64,000 bases of DNA from the NCBI RefSeq assembly GCF_008364795.1, contig NZ_VTTM01000009.1, positions 186,001 through 250,000 of the forward strand, written 5' to 3'. The notes below the pieces were generated by a model, which was not told where the DNA came from, did not search any database, and was given only the letters and a program-made list of their open reading frames with translations. Both the position numbers and the translations under genes were made by a program. The stretch is from Azospirillum oryzae. Its GTDB lineage: Bacteria; Pseudomonadota; Alphaproteobacteria; Azospirillales; Azospirillaceae. This document shows, one piece after another, positions 9,039 through 18,507 of the stretch; the stretch's first letter is position 1; each line of letters opens with the position of its first letter.

Positions 9039-9123
9039 CCCCCTCTCCCCGCTTCCGGCGGATCTTTGATCCGCCTGTCGCGACAGCGCAAACGAAGTTT
9101 GCGCGATAGCGGGGGAGAGGGGG
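9039..9123. repeat. Palindromic element, cloverleaf-like, between convergent genes
   Basis: Between the regulator stop (9037) and the putA stop (9131) lies a nested palindrome. The outer arms are 9039-9053 and 9108-9123, C-rich against G-rich, matching along 15 bp with one bulged base. Inside are hairpin 9057-9075 (GGCGGATC, loop TTT), the 10-bp palindrome TGTCGCGACA at 9076-9085, and hairpin 9086-9104 (GCGCAAAC, loop GAA). It can fold as a three-arm cruciform on either strand. It probably acts as a bidirectional terminator or is a dispersed repeat of this genome. Confidence 0.85.
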
Positions 9124-9130
9124 ATTTCTC

Positions 9131-12100
9131 TCAGCTCATCGCCACGAGGCTGGCGTTGCCGCCGGCGGCGGTGGTGTTGGTGCTGACGGAACGCTCGTTC
9201 ATCAGCCAGGCGATCTCCACCCCCTCGCCACCCATGGGCACGCCCTGGATCAGGACGATGGGGCCGGGCAGTTCGGCGATGCGGCGGTTGGCGGCCAGCA
9301 GGCGGGCGGCGTCACCCTCCACCAACGCGCCGGCCAATGCACCGAAGGACAGCCAGTTCGCGGTCACCCGGATTCGGGCGGCAAGCTCTGCCGGCAGGGT
9401 CTTCAGGCCGGCGGTCACCGAAGCGTCGCCGTCCACCACCACCTCGTTGCCGGTGGCGAGCGCCGCGCCCAGCAGCCGGTACAGACCCTCCTCCGTCTGC
9501 GGCAGCAGCAGGATGCGGCCGCGCGGGATCAGGCTGTAGATGTTCTCCTCACCCACCGGGCCGGCCAGTTCGACGCTGCCGCCGACGGGGGAGCGCTTCG
9601 CCAGCGTCCGTATGTCGGTGGCGATCGCCGCCTTGCCCTGGTCGGAGAGCCAGTCGGCAAGCGTATGGGCCGGCGCACGTACGGCGTCGCTGCCGCGCAT
9701 GCGCAAGTCGAGGGAGGGACGTACGGACAGCAGGCGCGACAGGTACAGCGGGCCGCCGGCCTTCGGGCCGGTGCCGGACAGGCCGTGGCCGCCGAAGGGC
9801 TGTACGCCGACCACCGCGCCGATGGTGTTGCGGTTGACGTACAGGTTGCCGGCCTCGATCCGGCTGGTCACCCGGTCGATGGTGGCGTCGATGCGGGTGT
9901 GCAGGCCGAAGGTCAGGCCATAGCCGGTGCCGTTGATGGCGTCGACCAGCCGGTCCAGATCGTCGCGGCGGAAGCGCAGGACGTGCAGGACCGGCCCGAA
10001 CACCTCGCGCTCCAGGTCGGCGATGCCGTCGATCTCGATGATGGTGGGCGCGACGAAGGTGCCGTTGGCGGTCTCCGCCGGCAGCGGCAGCGACTCCACC
10101 CGGCGGCCCTTGGCCCGCATCGCCTCGATGTGGCGGATTATGCCGTCGCGCGCTTCCGCCGTGATGACCGGGCCGACATCGACCGCCAGCCGGTCGGGGC
10201 TGCCGAGGCGCAGCTCCCGCATCGCGCCCTTCAGCATGGTCAGCGTGCGGTCGGCGACATCCTCTTGCAGGCAGAGGATGCGCAGGGCCGAGCAGCGCTG
10301 GCCGGCGCTGTCGAAGGCCGACGCGATCACGTCGCCGACCACCTGTTCCGCCAGGGCGGAGCTGTCGACGATCATGGCGTTCTGGCCGCCGGTCTCGGCG
10401 ATCAGCGGGATCGGCGCGCCGTCCGGCGATAGACGCCCGGCCAACTGGCGCTGGATCAGGCGGGCGACGTCGGTGGAGCCGGTGAACATCACCGCGCGGG
10501 TGCCGGTATGGCCCACCAGGGCGGCACCGACCTCGCCCGCGCCGGGCAGAAGCTGGACCGCACCGGCGGGAACGCCGGCGGCGTGCAGGATGCGCACGGC
10601 CTCCGCCGCGACCAGCGGGGTTTCCTCCGCCGGCTTGGCCAGCACCGGGTTGCCGGCGGCCAGCGCCGCCGCGACCTGACCGGAGAAGATGGCGAGAGGG
10701 AAGTTCCACGGGCTGATGCAGACCACCGGACCCAGCGGGCGGTGGGTGTCGTTGTTGAAGCCGTCGCGGACCCGGGCGCCATAATAACGCAGGAAGTCGA
10801 TGGCCTCGCGAACCTCGGCGATGGCGTTGGCGGTGGACTTGCCGGCCTCGCGGATGATGAGGCCCAGCAGGGTCGGCATCCGCGCCTGCATTGCGTCGGC
10901 GGCGCGGAACAGGCAGGCGGCGCGCTGGGCCGGCGGGGTGGCGGCCCAGACCGGGGCGGCGGCCTCGGCGAACTGGAAGGCGTCGGCGATGTCGGCCGGG
11001 CCGGCCTCGACGCAAGTCCCGACGACGTCGCGGTGGTCGGCCGGGTTCAGCACCGGCTGGGCGCTGCCACGGCGTTCGCCGTCGGCCAGCAGCGGGGCGG
11101 CTGTCCAAGCGACGGTGGCGCTGTCGCGCATCGCGGCGGAGAGGTCGGCCAGCGTGGTCTCGTTCGACAGGTCGAGGCCGGCGGAGTTCGCCCGCTCCAC
11201 GCCGTAGAGGTCCTTGGGCAGGGCGATCAGCGGGTTTTTTTCGCCCACCGGCAGGGCGGCGCGGGCCAGCGCCACCGGATCGGCGACCAGTTCGTCGATC
11301 GACACGCTCTTGTCGGCGATGCGGTTGACGAAGGAGCTGTTGGCGCCGTTCTCCAGCAGGCGGCGGACCAGATAGGCCAGCAGCGTCTCATGCGTGCCGA
11401 CCGGGGCATAGACCCGGCAGGGCCGCTTCAGCGGGCCGACCACTTCCTTGTAGAGCGGCTCGCCCATGCCGTGCAGGCACTGGAACTCGTACTGGCCGAC
11501 CTTGAACTCACCGTTCAGGTGCGCGGCCATCCGGTAGATGGTCGCCAGCGTCTGGGCGTTGTGGGTGGCGAACTGCGGGAACACCGCGTCGGGCGCCGAC
11601 AGCAGCCGGCGGGCGCAGGCGGCATAGGACACGTCGGTGTGCAGCTTGCGGGTATAGACCGGGAAATCCTCCAGTCCGTCGACCTGGGCGCGCTTGATCT
11701 CGCTGTCCCAATAGGCGCCCTTCACCAGACGGACCATCAGCCGGTGGCCGCTGCGCCGCGCGAGATCGACGATGAAGTCGATGACGTAGGGGCAACGCTT
11801 GCCATAGGCCTGGACGACGAAGCCGATGCCGTTCCAGCCCTTCAGATCCGGGTCGAAGCACAGCGATTCCAGCAGGTCGAGCGACAGCTCCAGCCGGTCG
11901 GCCTCCTCGGCGTCGATGTTCAGGCCGATGTCGTAGCTGCGGGCCAGCCGGGCCAGTTCGGTGACGCGCGGCAGCAGTTCCGCCATGACGCGGTGGCTTT
12001 GAGCGCGGGAATAGCGCGGGTGCAGGGCCGACAGCTTGATCGAGATGCCGGGGCCATCATAGATGCCGCGCCCGGCCGAGGCCTTGCCGATGGCATGGAT

Positions 12101-12862
12101 CGCGATCTCGTAGTCGGCGTAATAGCGGTCGGCGTCGGCGGCGGTCGTCGCCGCTTCACCCAGCATGTCGTAGGAATAGCGGAAGCCTTCGGCCTCCATC
12201 TTGCGGCTGTTGGACAGAGCCTCGTCGATGGTCTGGCCGGTGACGAACTGCTCGCCCATCATCCGCATGGCCATATCGACGCCGCGGCGGATCAGCGGCT
12301 CGCCGCCGCGCAGGATCAGCTTGGTCAGGGCGGATGACAGCGCCTGCTCGCCGCCGAAGCCGTCGCCCAGCACACCCGTGACCTTGCCGGTGACCAGCAG
12401 CCCCCAGGTCGCGGCGTTGACGAACAGCGACGGGCTGTTGCCGAGATGGGCGCGCCAGTCGCCGCCGGCGATCTTGTCGCGGATCAGCGCGTCGCGGGTG
12501 GCGCGGTCGGGGATGCGCAACAGCGCCTCCGCCAGGCACATCAGCGCCACACCCTCCTGGCTGGACAGGCTGTATTCGTGGATCAGCCCCTCCACTCCGC
12601 GCCCCTGCGGCTTGGCGCGCAGCGCCGCGATGAGCGAACGCGCGGTCTCGGCCGCCGCCGCCATCACCTCGTCCGGCAGCACCGCCTGCTCGACCAGCCA
12701 CGCCACGCACTCCGGCTCCGGCCGGCGATAGGCGGCGGTGATTGCCCGACGCAGCGGGCCAGCCGGACGAACGACGGGGGCGAAGGCGGCAAAGGGGCCG
12801 GTGCCGGTGGAGAAGGACGGTTCGGTGGCGGGGGCAACGCTCGGTTCGGTCATCTGGTTCAT
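9131..12862 (-). CDS. putA: Bifunctional proline dehydrogenase / L-glutamate-gamma-semialdehyde dehydrogenase
   Basis: This 1243-residue PutA oxidises proline to glutamate, with a FAD proline dehydrogenase barrel followed by an NAD aldehyde dehydrogenase. The barrel motif RLVKGAYWDSEIKRAQ is present. The ALDH catalytic Cys lies in SAGQRCSALR (about residue 856) and the general-base Glu in IAETGGQNA (about residue 821). There is no N-terminal ribbon-helix-helix domain, so it is not a trifunctional repressor. The C-terminal domain beyond the ALDH ends with the conserved GGNASLVA motif, fitting a long, non-DNA-binding PutA. The ATG at 12862 has only a weak ribosome site. Regulation must come from elsewhere; no adjacent Lrp-type putR was seen. 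Confidence 0.97.
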   Translation of the reverse strand: MNQMTEPSVAPATEPSFSTGTGPFAAFAPVVRPAGPLRRAITAAYRRPEPECVAWLVEQAVLPDEVMAAAAETARSLIAALRAKPQGRGVEGLIHEYSLSSQEGVALMCLAEALLRIPDRATRDALIRDKIAGGDWRAHLGNSPSLFVNAATWGLLVTGKVTGVLGDGFGGEQALSSALTKLILRGGEPLIRRGVDMAMRMMGEQFVTGQTIDEALSNSRKMEAEGFRYSYDMLGEAATTAADADRYYADYEIAIHAIGKASAGRGIYDGPGISIKLSALHPRYSRAQSHRVMAELLPRVTELARLARSYDIGLNIDAEEADRLELSLDLLESLCFDPDLKGWNGIGFVVQAYGKRCPYVIDFIVDLARRSGHRLMVRLVKGAYWDSEIKRAQVDGLEDFPVYTRKLHTDVSYAACARRLLSAPDAVFPQFATHNAQTLATIYRMAAHLNGEFKVGQYEFQCLHGMGEPLYKEVVGPLKRPCRVYAPVGTHETLLAYLVRRLLENGANSSFVNRIADKSVSIDELVADPVALARAALPVGEKNPLIALPKDLYGVERANSAGLDLSNETTLADLSAAMRDSATVAWTAAPLLADGERRGSAQPVLNPADHRDVVGTCVEAGPADIADAFQFAEAAAPVWAATPPAQRAACLFRAADAMQARMPTLLGLIIREAGKSTANAIAEVREAIDFLRYYGARVRDGFNNDTHRPLGPVVCISPWNFPLAIFSGQVAAALAAGNPVLAKPAEETPLVAAEAVRILHAAGVPAGAVQLLPGAGEVGAALVGHTGTRAVMFTGSTDVARLIQRQLAGRLSPDGAPIPLIAETGGQNAMIVDSSALAEQVVGDVIASAFDSAGQRCSALRILCLQEDVADRTLTMLKGAMRELRLGSPDRLAVDVGPVITAEARDGIIRHIEAMRAKGRRVESLPLPAETANGTFVAPTIIEIDGIADLEREVFGPVLHVLRFRRDDLDRLVDAINGTGYGLTFGLHTRIDATIDRVTSRIEAGNLYVNRNTIGAVVGVQPFGGHGLSGTGPKAGGPLYLSRLLSVRPSLDLRMRGSDAVRAPAHTLADWLSDQGKAAIATDIRTLAKRSPVGGSVELAGPVGEENIYSLIPRGRILLLPQTEEGLYRLLGAALATGNEVVVDGDASVTAGLKTLPAELAARIRVTANWLSFGALAGALVEGDAARLLAANRRIAELPGPIVLIQGVPMGGEGVEIAWLMNERSVSTNTTAAGGNASLVAMS

Positions 12863-13213
12863 CGCGTGGCTGGCTCTGGTCGGGGGGCGTGGAGCGGCAC
12901 CTGTCCGGCGGGTCGCGGAGGCCGATCCGATGCCTGTCAGGCTAACCGATTTTCCGGGATCCTTTCCAACTGGTATTTATGCCATCTTACCGACTAAAAT
13001 TCTGAATTATGGCGGCTTGTCAGAATGAATTACGAGCGTCGAGGTGAAATCTCAGAACATCCGGCCGGTTTTCGGGGCCGCGTGACGGGCGCATTCGTTT
13101 TTGCCGAACAAAAGTTGGCAATGCAGCCCTGTTGCCGACGATACAGAGAGATCGTCGGGTTTGTTTTCGCAGATTCGATGGCATGGCGGGCAGAGTGCCC
13201 GAACGGCCGGGAC
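12863..13213. promoter_or_regulatory. putA upstream region with an ATTCTGA inverted repeat
   Basis: This 351-bp stretch lies between the putA start and the 3' end of the next minus-strand gene and holds no convincing gene. Its middle (about 12960-13030) is AT-rich compared with the surroundings and contains ATTCTGA at 12999-13005 facing TCAGAAT at 13020-13026, 14 bp apart. The position, 137-164 bp upstream of putA, suits an operator for a proline-responsive regulator. That assignment is inference. Confidence 0.35.
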
Positions 13214-13831
13214 TCAGCCCTTCAGCGGCTTGGGACGGCTGGCTTCCGGCGGCTTGCGCACGGGGATCGGCGGTGCGGCCTTCTCGATGCCGCTCTCCCC
13301 CAGATAGGTCTGCGCCGCGGCGACGACCGAGCGCCAGGGCCGTTGCAGCGGGAATTCCGGCCAGCCGTTGGCGAACAGGCCGGAGATCATCCAGCCCGCC
13401 ATCAACGTGACCGCTAATTGTTCGGAAAAGCCGCCCGTCTTCAGGATCGGCAGGGCGAAATTGCGCCGCCGCTTGATCGGCCACAGCAGCGGCAGGCCGG
13501 CCGGGGTCAGCAGGTCGCCGGCCAGATGGGTGAGATAGCCGACGATGAAGGGGATCAGCAGGCGCTGGTAGGCGGCATGTTCGTGCAGGACCCACAGGCA
13601 GCCGGCGATGGCGAGCGCCGAATGGGTGACGCCGCGATGGCCGAAGATGTTGGAGATCGCGGTGGACAGCGGCTTGACCATCTGCCCCAACGTCGATTTC
13701 GGATGGTCGATGTCCGGCGCCAGCGCCCCCAGAATCGCCGCCCCGAAGGCGACCGCGTCGAAGGTCATCCCGTACCGGCTCGACAGGTAGAACCATGTGG
13801 CGCCACCGACGATTATGTGAGAGGACGCCAT
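13214..13831 (-). CDS. Membrane-bound metal-dependent hydrolase, YdjM/DUF457 type
   Basis: This 205-residue protein opens with MASSHIIVGGATWFYL, then has a His/Asp-rich core: ALAPDIDHPKST, FGHRGVTHS and GYLTHLAGDLLTPAG. These are the DUF457/YdjM metal-ligand motifs, set among about four hydrophobic helices. Family members are inner-membrane proteins linked to phospholipid or stress functions, and E. coli YdjM is SOS-controlled. A GTG three bases upstream (13834) is an alternative start. It stands alone behind a 570-bp non-coding stretch. Enzyme activity is not proven for the family. Confidence 0.85.
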   Translation of the reverse strand: MASSHIIVGGATWFYLSSRYGMTFDAVAFGAAILGALAPDIDHPKSTLGQMVKPLSTAISNIFGHRGVTHSALAIAGCLWVLHEHAAYQRLLIPFIVGYLTHLAGDLLTPAGLPLLWPIKRRRNFALPILKTGGFSEQLAVTLMAGWMISGLFANGWPEFPLQRPWRSVVAAAQTYLGESGIEKAAPPIPVRKPPEASRPKPLKG

Positions 13832-14403
13832 CACCGTCGGGTCACCGGGGCCTGAAACTGGTCTCTGTCGGGACGGCTTCTGTGCCGAACCCGAAAATTG
13901 GGGGAGTTTGACCTTAGAATACTTTCAGGTTCCAGAACAATAATACAGGTGGAACCGAGGGATTCCCTAAACGCATACCGTTCATGCGTTCGGCAACGGC
14001 GGGTTGCCGCGGCCATGTTCCTCCCCATCCGGCGTCCGCCGGAACTCCGGCCCGGCCCGGCCGGCATGTTGGCCGGGAGGACGAGATGGACAAGCGATAG
14101 GACCAGAACCAGGATCGGGACCGGCACGCCGCTCCGCCGACCCCGAAGGAGGACGCCTGCAAGCGGCCGCGCAACCGCGAAGCGGGAAAGCCGGGCTGAC
14201 CGGCTCTTTCCACCGTCCTTTGTCCGAACGCGCCCGAACCGGCCGCGGCGGGATAGCCTGCTACCGCTGCGGGTGCCCGACGTTTAATGGCATTACTCCC
14301 ATCCGGCACGGGTGGGGCACATTCCCCATCCACAGTGCTCTGGCATAGTTTCGCGAACATGCCGGCGGTCGAGGCCGGGAACAATACCGGGGAGTGGGCG
14401 CCG
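13832..14403. other. Intergenic stretch, no gene recognised
   Basis: This 572-bp gap lies between divergent genes. Both strands have open frames, but none shows a ribosome site, a domain or a plausible composition. The first 130 bp (13835-13965) are less GC-rich than the rest and probably hold the promoter of the DUF457 gene. No tRNA, clear hairpin terminator or riboswitch was recognised. Confidence 0.5.
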
Positions 14404-15903
14404 ATGGACTCGAAGGAATTCGCAAGCGCGGCGGACGGAGCATTAAAGGGACGGTTGGACAATGTTGGCGGCGGCCGAACTGCCGACATCATCGGCAACC
14501 ACCGCTTCGCCGCCTGGATGCTGTCGGTCGCGTTTCTGTTCGTTCTCAGCGCCGACACCCTGCTTGGCATCGTTCTCAAATCCTATCTGGATGCCGGACT
14601 CGACACTACGGTCTGGGACGTCCTGCTCCTGATCCTGGGCAAATCGCCGGAACACCTGCCGCTCGATTCCTGGGAACCGATGATGACGGCCTTCACCTGG
14701 CTGCATGACAATGGACAGGGCAACGTCTACGACGCCATCTTCTTCACCAGGCATGTGAAATTCCAATATCCGCTGACCTCGCTGCTGGTGCTGGAGGCGA
14801 TGTCGGCGGTCGGCCTGCTCCATCTGCGGATCTATGCCATGATCAACCTGCTGATGGTCGTCGCCACCGCCGGCGGCATGGCGCTGCTGATGCGCGACCT
14901 GGCGGAACGCATGGGCTTCGACCAGACCGTGCGCAACGGGGTCAGCCGGCTGACGCTCGCGGCGCTCGGCGCGGTGGCGACGCTGTGCTTCTTCCCGATC
15001 GTCAAGGCCTTCGCCGTCGGCCAGATGCAGGTGTGGCTGAACGCCGCCTTCGTCTTCGCCACCCTGTTCTACGTGCGCGACCAGCGGGTGCTCGCCGGCG
15101 CGATGCTCGGCGCATCGACGTTGATCAAGCCGCAGATGTCGCTCTTCCTGATCTGGGCGCTGCTGCGCCGGGAATGGGGGTTCGCCATCGGCTGGGCGGC
15201 GGTGGTGGTTCCCGGCTTCGGCGCCGCCAGCGCCCTCTACGGCTTCGGCCCGTCGCTGCATTACCTCGACGTGCTGTCGTTCCTGGGCCAGCATGGCGAA
15301 AGCTATTATGCCAACCAGACCTTGAACGGGCTTCTGCATCGCCTGCTCTAGAACGGTCCTAACCTGCTATTGAACACCAACGGCGAGACCGAATGGCGGG
15401 GCAGCGCGTTCCCGGCCTACAATGCGCTCGTCCATGGCGCGACGCTGGTCTCCGGCATCCTGTTCGTCCTGTTCGGCCTGCTGTGGCGGATCAGGGACGG
15501 GGACGGGGTCGGCAACGGGGGCAGCAACGGGAACGGGCGGCGGCAGCCCATCGCCTCCTTCCTGGTGGCCGGCACCTGCTTCACCATCGGCACGCCGATC
15601 GCCTGGATCCCGCATTACGGCGTGCTGTTGCCGGTCTGCGCCTATCTGCTGTTCGTCCTGATCGACCTCGCTGCCCGGGACCGGCGCCGGGGGCTCGGCA
15701 AACTGCTGCTGCTGGGCATCGGATTCGCGATCATGAGCAACGACTTCTTCCATCCCCTGAACGAGCTTGCCAATACCCCGCTCAACGTCCTGCAATCCTA
15801 CCTGTTCTTCACCGCCCTGCTGCTGCTCCACCTGCTGGTGACGACCGCGGACAGGCCGCGGGCGGCACGGCAAGCCTCCGCCCCGCCTCTGCCTGCCGCC
15901 TGA
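14404..15903 (+). pseudogene. GT87/DUF2029-type membrane glycosyltransferase, interrupted by an in-frame TAG
   Basis: A polytopic membrane protein reads from ATG 14404 (GGGGAG upstream) to a TAG at 15349-15351. It then continues in the same frame for 184 more codons to TGA at 15901-15903. The two halves join smoothly: QTLNGLLHRLL, then stop, then NGPNLLLN and further membrane helices. This matches the GT87 (polyprenol-phosphate-mannose-dependent mannosyltransferase) pattern of an NGLLxR-like motif just before an aromatic/Asn-rich loop. About 11 hydrophobic helices are visible in total. A single base change therefore truncates the protein after 315 residues, unless there is readthrough or suppression. 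Flanking frames are intact, so this is not general decay. Confidence 0.8.
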
Positions 15904-15978
15904 CCCCCCGCCGGAACGCCGGGGCTCGCGCGCCTGTTGGTGAGCCAGATCACCCAACCGGCAGGAAGGAGCCCCGCC

Positions 15979-16584
15979 ATGGCACGGTATTCGGGAGCAG
16001 GCTATTCGCACGGAGACGATACGGGCTGGCTGTCGGCGCGCGGGCTGGCGATGATGGCCGGCGGAGCGGCACTGGCGCTGGTGGCGAGCCGGCTGCTGCC
16101 GCCGGTGGTGGCCCAGCTGGCCGGCACCGCCCGCCACGCAGCCGGCCGCGACGGCATCGACGCGCTGATCGACGATCACCGCCACATCCAGTCGCTGCTG
16201 GTGGAAATGGTGCAGACCCCGATGGACGCGCCGGGCCGCCGCACCCAGCTGCTGCTGCGCCTGAAGCGCCGGCTTGCCGCCCATGCCATGGCGGAGGAGG
16301 ACGTCGTCTATCCGCTGCTGCACGATCAGGCACGCAAGGAGGAGGACGCCAAGCATCTCTACGGCGAGCATGCCGAGATGAAGATGCACCTGTTCGACCT
16401 GGAACAGACGCCGAAGGACGATCCGCGCTGGCTCGCCGTCGCGCTGGACCTGAAGCGCATCATCGACGGCCATATCCGGCAGGAGGAGGAGATCGATTTC
16501 CCCGCCCTGCGCAACAGCCTGGACGACGGCCAGACCGCCATCATGTCCGGCGGCGTCGCCCGCGAGAAGGCACTGATCCTCTGA
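15979..16584 (+). CDS. Hemerythrin HHE-domain protein with N-terminal membrane segment
   Basis: This 201-residue protein has a hydrophobic segment at about residues 22-45 and an HHE cation-binding domain after it. Diiron ligands are visible in DALIDDHRHIQSLL, AAHAMAEEDVVYPLL, YGEHAEMKMHL and DGHIRQEEEIDFPAL. Such domains bind O2, NO or iron. AGGAAGGAG lies eight bases before the ATG. It precedes the zinc dehydrogenase gene by 97 bp in the same direction. A role in oxygen or NO buffering at the membrane is plausible but inferred. Confidence 0.88.
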   Translation: MARYSGAGYSHGDDTGWLSARGLAMMAGGAALALVASRLLPPVVAQLAGTARHAAGRDGIDALIDDHRHIQSLLVEMVQTPMDAPGRRTQLLLRLKRRLAAHAMAEEDVVYPLLHDQARKEEDAKHLYGEHAEMKMHLFDLEQTPKDDPRWLAVALDLKRIIDGHIRQEEEIDFPALRNSLDDGQTAIMSGGVAREKALIL

Positions 16585-16681
16585 CCATCGCCTTTCGGTA
16601 AAGGGCCGGCACCGGAACGCTCCGGCCGCCGGTCCTGTTGCTGAACGCGACCCAAACGAAGGCGAGAGTCGGGAGATTTTG

Positions 16682-17854
16682 ATGAGAGCACTGGTATGGC
16701 ATGGCGCCAACGACATCCGCTGCGACACGGTCCCCGATCCGGAGATCGAGCATCCGCGCGATGCCATCGTCAAGGTGACGACCTGCGCCATCTGCGGGTC
16801 CGACCTTCACCTGCACGACAATTTCATGCCGGGCATGGAGAAGGGCGACATCGTCGGCCATGAGTTCATGGGCGAGGTGGTGGAGGTGGGTTCCGACGCC
16901 AAGAGCGCGCTGAAGGTCGGCGAGCGGGTGGTGGTTCCCTTCACCATCTGGTGCGGCGAATGCGACCAGTGCAAACGCGGCAACTATTCGGTCTGCGAAC
17001 GCTCCAACCGCAACAAGGCCCTGGCCGACAAGGTCTTCGGCCACACCACCGCCGGGCTGTTCGGCTACACCCACCTGACCGGCGGCTATGCCGGCGGGCA
17101 GGCCGAATATGTGCGGGTACCCATGGCCGACCGCACCCACATCAAGATACCCGGCGGGCTGACCGACGAACAGGTTCTGTTCCTGGGCGACATCTTCCCC
17201 ACCGGCTGGCAGGCCGCTGCCCAGTGCGACATCCAGCCGACCGACACCGTGGCGATCTGGGGCTGCGGCCCGGTCGGGCAGATGACGATCCGCAGCGCGA
17301 TCCTGCTCGGCGCCAAACAGGTGATCGCCATCGACCGCGTGCCGGAACGGCTGGCGATGGCCAAGGCCGGCGGCGCCATCACCATCAATTTCGAGGAGGA
17401 GAGCGTCGTCGAGCGGCTGAACGAGCTGACCGGCGGCAAGGGTCCGGAGAAATGCATCGATGCCGTCGGCATGGAGGCGCACGCCACCGCCACCATCGAC
17501 AGCATGATGGACCGCGCCAAGCAGGCGCTGATGCTGGAATCCGACCGCGCCCATGTGCTGCGCGAGATGATCTATGTCTGCCGCCCGGCCGGCACGCTGT
17601 CGATCCCCGGCGTCTATGGCGGGCTGATCGACAAGCTGCCCTTCGGCATGGCGATGAACAAGGGACTGACCTGGCGCATGGGCCAGACCCACGTCAACCG
17701 CTGGACCGACGATCTGCTGAACCGGATCCAGGAAGGTCAGATCGACCCGTCCTTCGTCATCACCCACACCGTTCCGCTCGATCAGGGCCCCGAGATGTAC
17801 AAGACCTTCCGCGACAAGCGGGACGGCTGCATCAAGGTGGTCCTCAAGCCCTGA
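16682..17854 (+). CDS. Zinc-dependent alcohol dehydrogenase, formaldehyde-dehydrogenase-like
   Basis: This 390-residue medium-chain dehydrogenase has catalytic-zinc residues in CAICGSDLHLHDNF and GHEFMGEVVEVG. Its structural-zinc cysteines lie in WCGECDQCKRGNYSVCE and its NAD site in IWGCGPVGQMTIRSA. The long insertion and the ending RDKRDGCIKVVLKP fit the glutathione-independent FDH-like subgroup rather than classical alcohol dehydrogenases. The ATG at 16682 directly follows an in-frame TTG. The next gene starts 9 bp after its stop, so the two are almost certainly cotranscribed. The physiological substrate cannot be told. Confidence 0.92.
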   Translation: MRALVWHGANDIRCDTVPDPEIEHPRDAIVKVTTCAICGSDLHLHDNFMPGMEKGDIVGHEFMGEVVEVGSDAKSALKVGERVVVPFTIWCGECDQCKRGNYSVCERSNRNKALADKVFGHTTAGLFGYTHLTGGYAGGQAEYVRVPMADRTHIKIPGGLTDEQVLFLGDIFPTGWQAAAQCDIQPTDTVAIWGCGPVGQMTIRSAILLGAKQVIAIDRVPERLAMAKAGGAITINFEEESVVERLNELTGGKGPEKCIDAVGMEAHATATIDSMMDRAKQALMLESDRAHVLREMIYVCRPAGTLSIPGVYGGLIDKLPFGMAMNKGLTWRMGQTHVNRWTDDLLNRIQEGQIDPSFVITHTVPLDQGPEMYKTFRDKRDGCIKVVLKP

Positions 17855-17863
17855 GGTGAAGAC

Positions 17864-18415
17864 ATGGCCTATTACGACCGCTCCTCGGCCGGAGACACTC
17901 TCGCCCGCGGGTTGGGCTGGTTCAGCATCGGCATCGGCGTCGCCGAACTGATGGCCGGCCGCAGCATCGCCCGCTGGATGGGGATGGAGGACAAGACCAA
18001 CCTGATCCGCGCCTATGGCGTGCGGGAGATCACCGCCGGCGTCGGCCTGCTGGCGCTCGGCGATCCCAAGCCGTGGATCTGGGGCCGCATCGCCGGCGAC
18101 GCCGTCGACATGGCGACGCTGGCGGAGGGAATGGCCCTTGGATCGAAAGACAATCCACGCGCCCGGAATGCCGGCATCGCCTTCGGCGCCGTGCTGGCGA
18201 CGACGGCGGTGGACATCGTCTGCGCCCAGAAGCTGCACCGGGAGGAGGCCCATTACCGCAGCCTGCCGGTGCCGGACTACAGCGGTCGCAGCGGCTTCCC
18301 CCGCCCCGTCTCCGCCATGCGCGGTGCGGCCAGCGACGCCCCCATCGCCGAGGACATGCGGACGCCGAAGATCCTGCAGTTCCAGCCGGCGACCGGCCAA
18401 GCCGGCGCCTCCTGA
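17864..18415 (+). CDS. Small membrane protein paired with the zinc dehydrogenase
   Basis: This 183-residue protein has three or four hydrophobic segments: ARGLGWFSIGIGVAELMAG, REITAGVGLLALG, and one in GIAFGAVLATTAVDIVCAQ. They resemble the N-terminal membrane part of proteins annotated as cyclase/dehydrase neighbours of FDH-like dehydrogenases. The C-terminal 45 residues are polar (RSGFPRPVSAMRG). It sits 9 bp behind the dehydrogenase. The tight spacing suggests it serves the same pathway, perhaps as a membrane anchor. Function is unknown. Confidence 0.75.
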   Translation: MAYYDRSSAGDTLARGLGWFSIGIGVAELMAGRSIARWMGMEDKTNLIRAYGVREITAGVGLLALGDPKPWIWGRIAGDAVDMATLAEGMALGSKDNPRARNAGIAFGAVLATTAVDIVCAQKLHREEAHYRSLPVPDYSGRSGFPRPVSAMRGAASDAPIAEDMRTPKILQFQPATGQAGAS

Positions 18416-18459
18416 CCCCGACGTATCCGGCCGACCTGTTCATGGCCCTGTGGCGCCAT

Positions 18460-18501
18460 GCGCTCTAGTCGGGGCGCTCTAGTCGGGGCGCTCGAGTCGC
18501 G
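18460..18501. repeat. Three tandem 14-bp repeats
   Basis: GCGCTCTAGTCGGG occurs at 18460-18473 and 18474-18487, followed by a third, diverged copy at 18488-18501. It lies between the convergent stops of the membrane protein and lipoprotein genes. Probably slippage-generated spacer DNA; no function is evident. Confidence 0.8.
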
Positions 18502-18507
18502 CCGGCC

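Noticed and set aside
9039..9123. tRNA gene, because of the cloverleaf-like shape
   Set aside because: The arms do not have tRNA dimensions and there is no T-loop GTTCRA, anticodon loop or CCA-compatible acceptor; the outer stem is too long.
13914..14579. 221-codon minus-strand frame in the 13.8-14.5 kb gap
   Set aside because: No ribosome site or domain, overlaps the start of the mannosyltransferase-like gene, and composition varies without coding periodicity that I can see.
18460..18501. CRISPR or regulatory array from the tandem 14-bp repeats
   Set aside because: Units are directly adjacent without spacers, only three copies occur, and they lie between convergent stops.
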